Source: Pseudomonadota bacterium
GTDB taxonomy: Bacteria > Chloroflexota > Ktedonobacteria > Ktedonobacterales > JACDGC01
Reading direction: 5' to 3'
NCBI GenBank assembly: GCA_021323815.1
Contig: JAJPKG010000160.1
Location: 1-5,203, forward strand
DNA: 5,203 nt
The translations under genes and the position numbers were made by a program. A model generated the notes under the pieces. The model searched no databases. It saw only the letters and a list, made by a program, of their open reading frames with translations, and was not told the origin of the DNA. This document shows positions 4,575 to 5,203 of this stretch, in pieces. Numbering within the stretch: the first letter of the stretch is position 1; each line of letters begins with the position of its first letter.

Positions 4575-5203
4575 ATGTGCGGCATTGTTGGCTATGTAGG
4601 ACCCCAACAGGCGACGCCCATTTTGATGGAAGGGCTGGCACGCCTGGAATATCGCGGTTATGACTCAGCAGGCGTGGCGGTGCTGGGCGCGGATGGCACG
4701 ATCACGGTGCAGAAGCGCGCCGGCAAGCTCAGCAATCTGGCGGGGCTGCTGAGCGAACTGACCCTGGTCGGCTCGCAGGGCATCGCTCACACGCGCTGGG
4801 CCACGCACGGCAAACCGACGGAAGCGAACGCGCATCCGCACTCCGATTGCACGGGGAAGCTGTTTCTGGCGCACAACGGGATTATTGAAAACTATCAACC
4901 CTTAAAAAAACGCCTGCTGGCCGAAGGACACAAGTTCATTTCAGAAACGGACACCGAAGTGCTTGCCCATTTGATTGAGAGCGCCTACCAAGGCAACCTG
5001 GAAGCGGCGGTGCAAAAGGCGCTTGCCCAAGTCGAAGGCACTTACGGCATCGCGGTGATTCACGCGGAAAATCTCCGGCAGGTCATCATGGCGCGCCGGG
5101 GCAGCCCGATTGTCCTCGGCATCGGCAAGGGCGAATCGCTGGCGGCTTCGGACGTCTCCGCGCTCGCCCAGCACACGGACCAGGTGGTTTACCTGGAAGA
5201 CAA
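4575..5203 (+). CDS. glmS: Glutamine--fructose-6-phosphate aminotransferase, N-terminal part (3' end outside window)
   Basis: GlmS makes glucosamine-6-phosphate from fructose-6-phosphate and glutamine in the cytoplasm, the entry step to UDP-GlcNAc and peptidoglycan. 209 codons are visible, covering nearly all of the glutaminase domain (class II amidotransferase fold) of a protein usually ~600 aa; the two sugar-isomerase domains lie beyond the edge. Start: MCGIVGYVG, with the catalytic Cys2 exposed once Met is removed. Other signatures are EYRGYDSAG (25-33), HTRWATHG (72-79), HNGIIENY (100-107), TDTEV (125-129) and EGTYG (154-158). The ATG at 4575 is fixed by the catalytic Cys; AGGA at 4561-4564 is its ribosome binding site. 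The reading frame is intact to the edge. Regulation is by the glmS ribozyme in its leader. The visible residues match the family well, with nothing odd seen. Confidence 0.97.
   Translation, partial: MCGIVGYVGPQQATPILMEGLARLEYRGYDSAGVAVLGADGTITVQKRAGKLSNLAGLLSELTLVGSQGIAHTRWATHGKPTEANAHPHSDCTGKLFLAHNGIIENYQPLKKRLLAEGHKFISETDTEVLAHLIESAYQGNLEAAVQKALAQVEGTYGIAVIHAENLRQVIMARRGSPIVLGIGKGESLAASDVSALAQHTDQVVYLED

Noticed and set aside
3684..4607. 307-codon open frame on the minus strand from inside glmS through the intergenic region into the lipoprotein gene
   Set aside because: It runs antisense through the glmS ribozyme and in another frame through the lipoprotein signal peptide; it has no ribosome binding site or coherent domains.
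4904..4910. Run of seven A (slippery heptamer A AAA AAA in frame) inside glmS
   Set aside because: GlmS motifs continue in the same frame on both sides (HNGIIENY before, TDTEV after), so there is no frameshift and no reason to propose programmed slippage.

Overview
The window reads as bacterial chromosome of fairly high GC with Shine-Dalgarno-led genes. A Chloroflexota member (perhaps Ktedonobacteria-like) is my best guess. The basis is the Thr/Pro/Ser-rich lipoprotein linker, the style of the MFS exporter, and a glmS ribozyme beside genes that do not look like Firmicutes. This is inference from protein style, not a database match.

Layout, left to right. (1) 1-275: the C-terminal part of an endonuclease V (nfi) on +, cut by the window edge; it has Asn where the family usually has a conserved active-site His. 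(2) 341-1396, +: a divergent FtsZ homologue with its own TATAAT box and strong ribosome binding site. Its GTP-binding loops are intact, but the second Asp of the T7 catalytic loop is Ser, and the protein ends right after the globular domain with no C-terminal tail. (3) 1402-1455: a compact regulatory region with a TTGACA / extended -10 promoter and two abutting perfect palindromes. (4) About 1519-2856, +: an MFS exporter of the EntS / MFS_3 type. (5) 2888-4201, -: a secreted lipoprotein with three copies of a ~55-residue Cys-bounded module, convergent with the exporter gene. (6) 4202-4574: a divergent intergenic region whose right half is a glmS self-cleaving ribozyme (about 4352-4497). (7) 4575-5203, +: the N-terminal glutaminase half of GlmS, running off the right edge.

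The clearest functional unit is the ribozyme plus glmS, a metabolite-controlled mRNA for the first step of amino-sugar and cell-wall precursor synthesis. The other genes do not form an obvious operon: FtsZ-like, exporter, lipoprotein and glmS each seem to have their own start signals. The points most worth a second look are the FtsZ paralogue with a broken catalytic loop, the glmS ribozyme, and the palindrome cluster over the exporter promoter.
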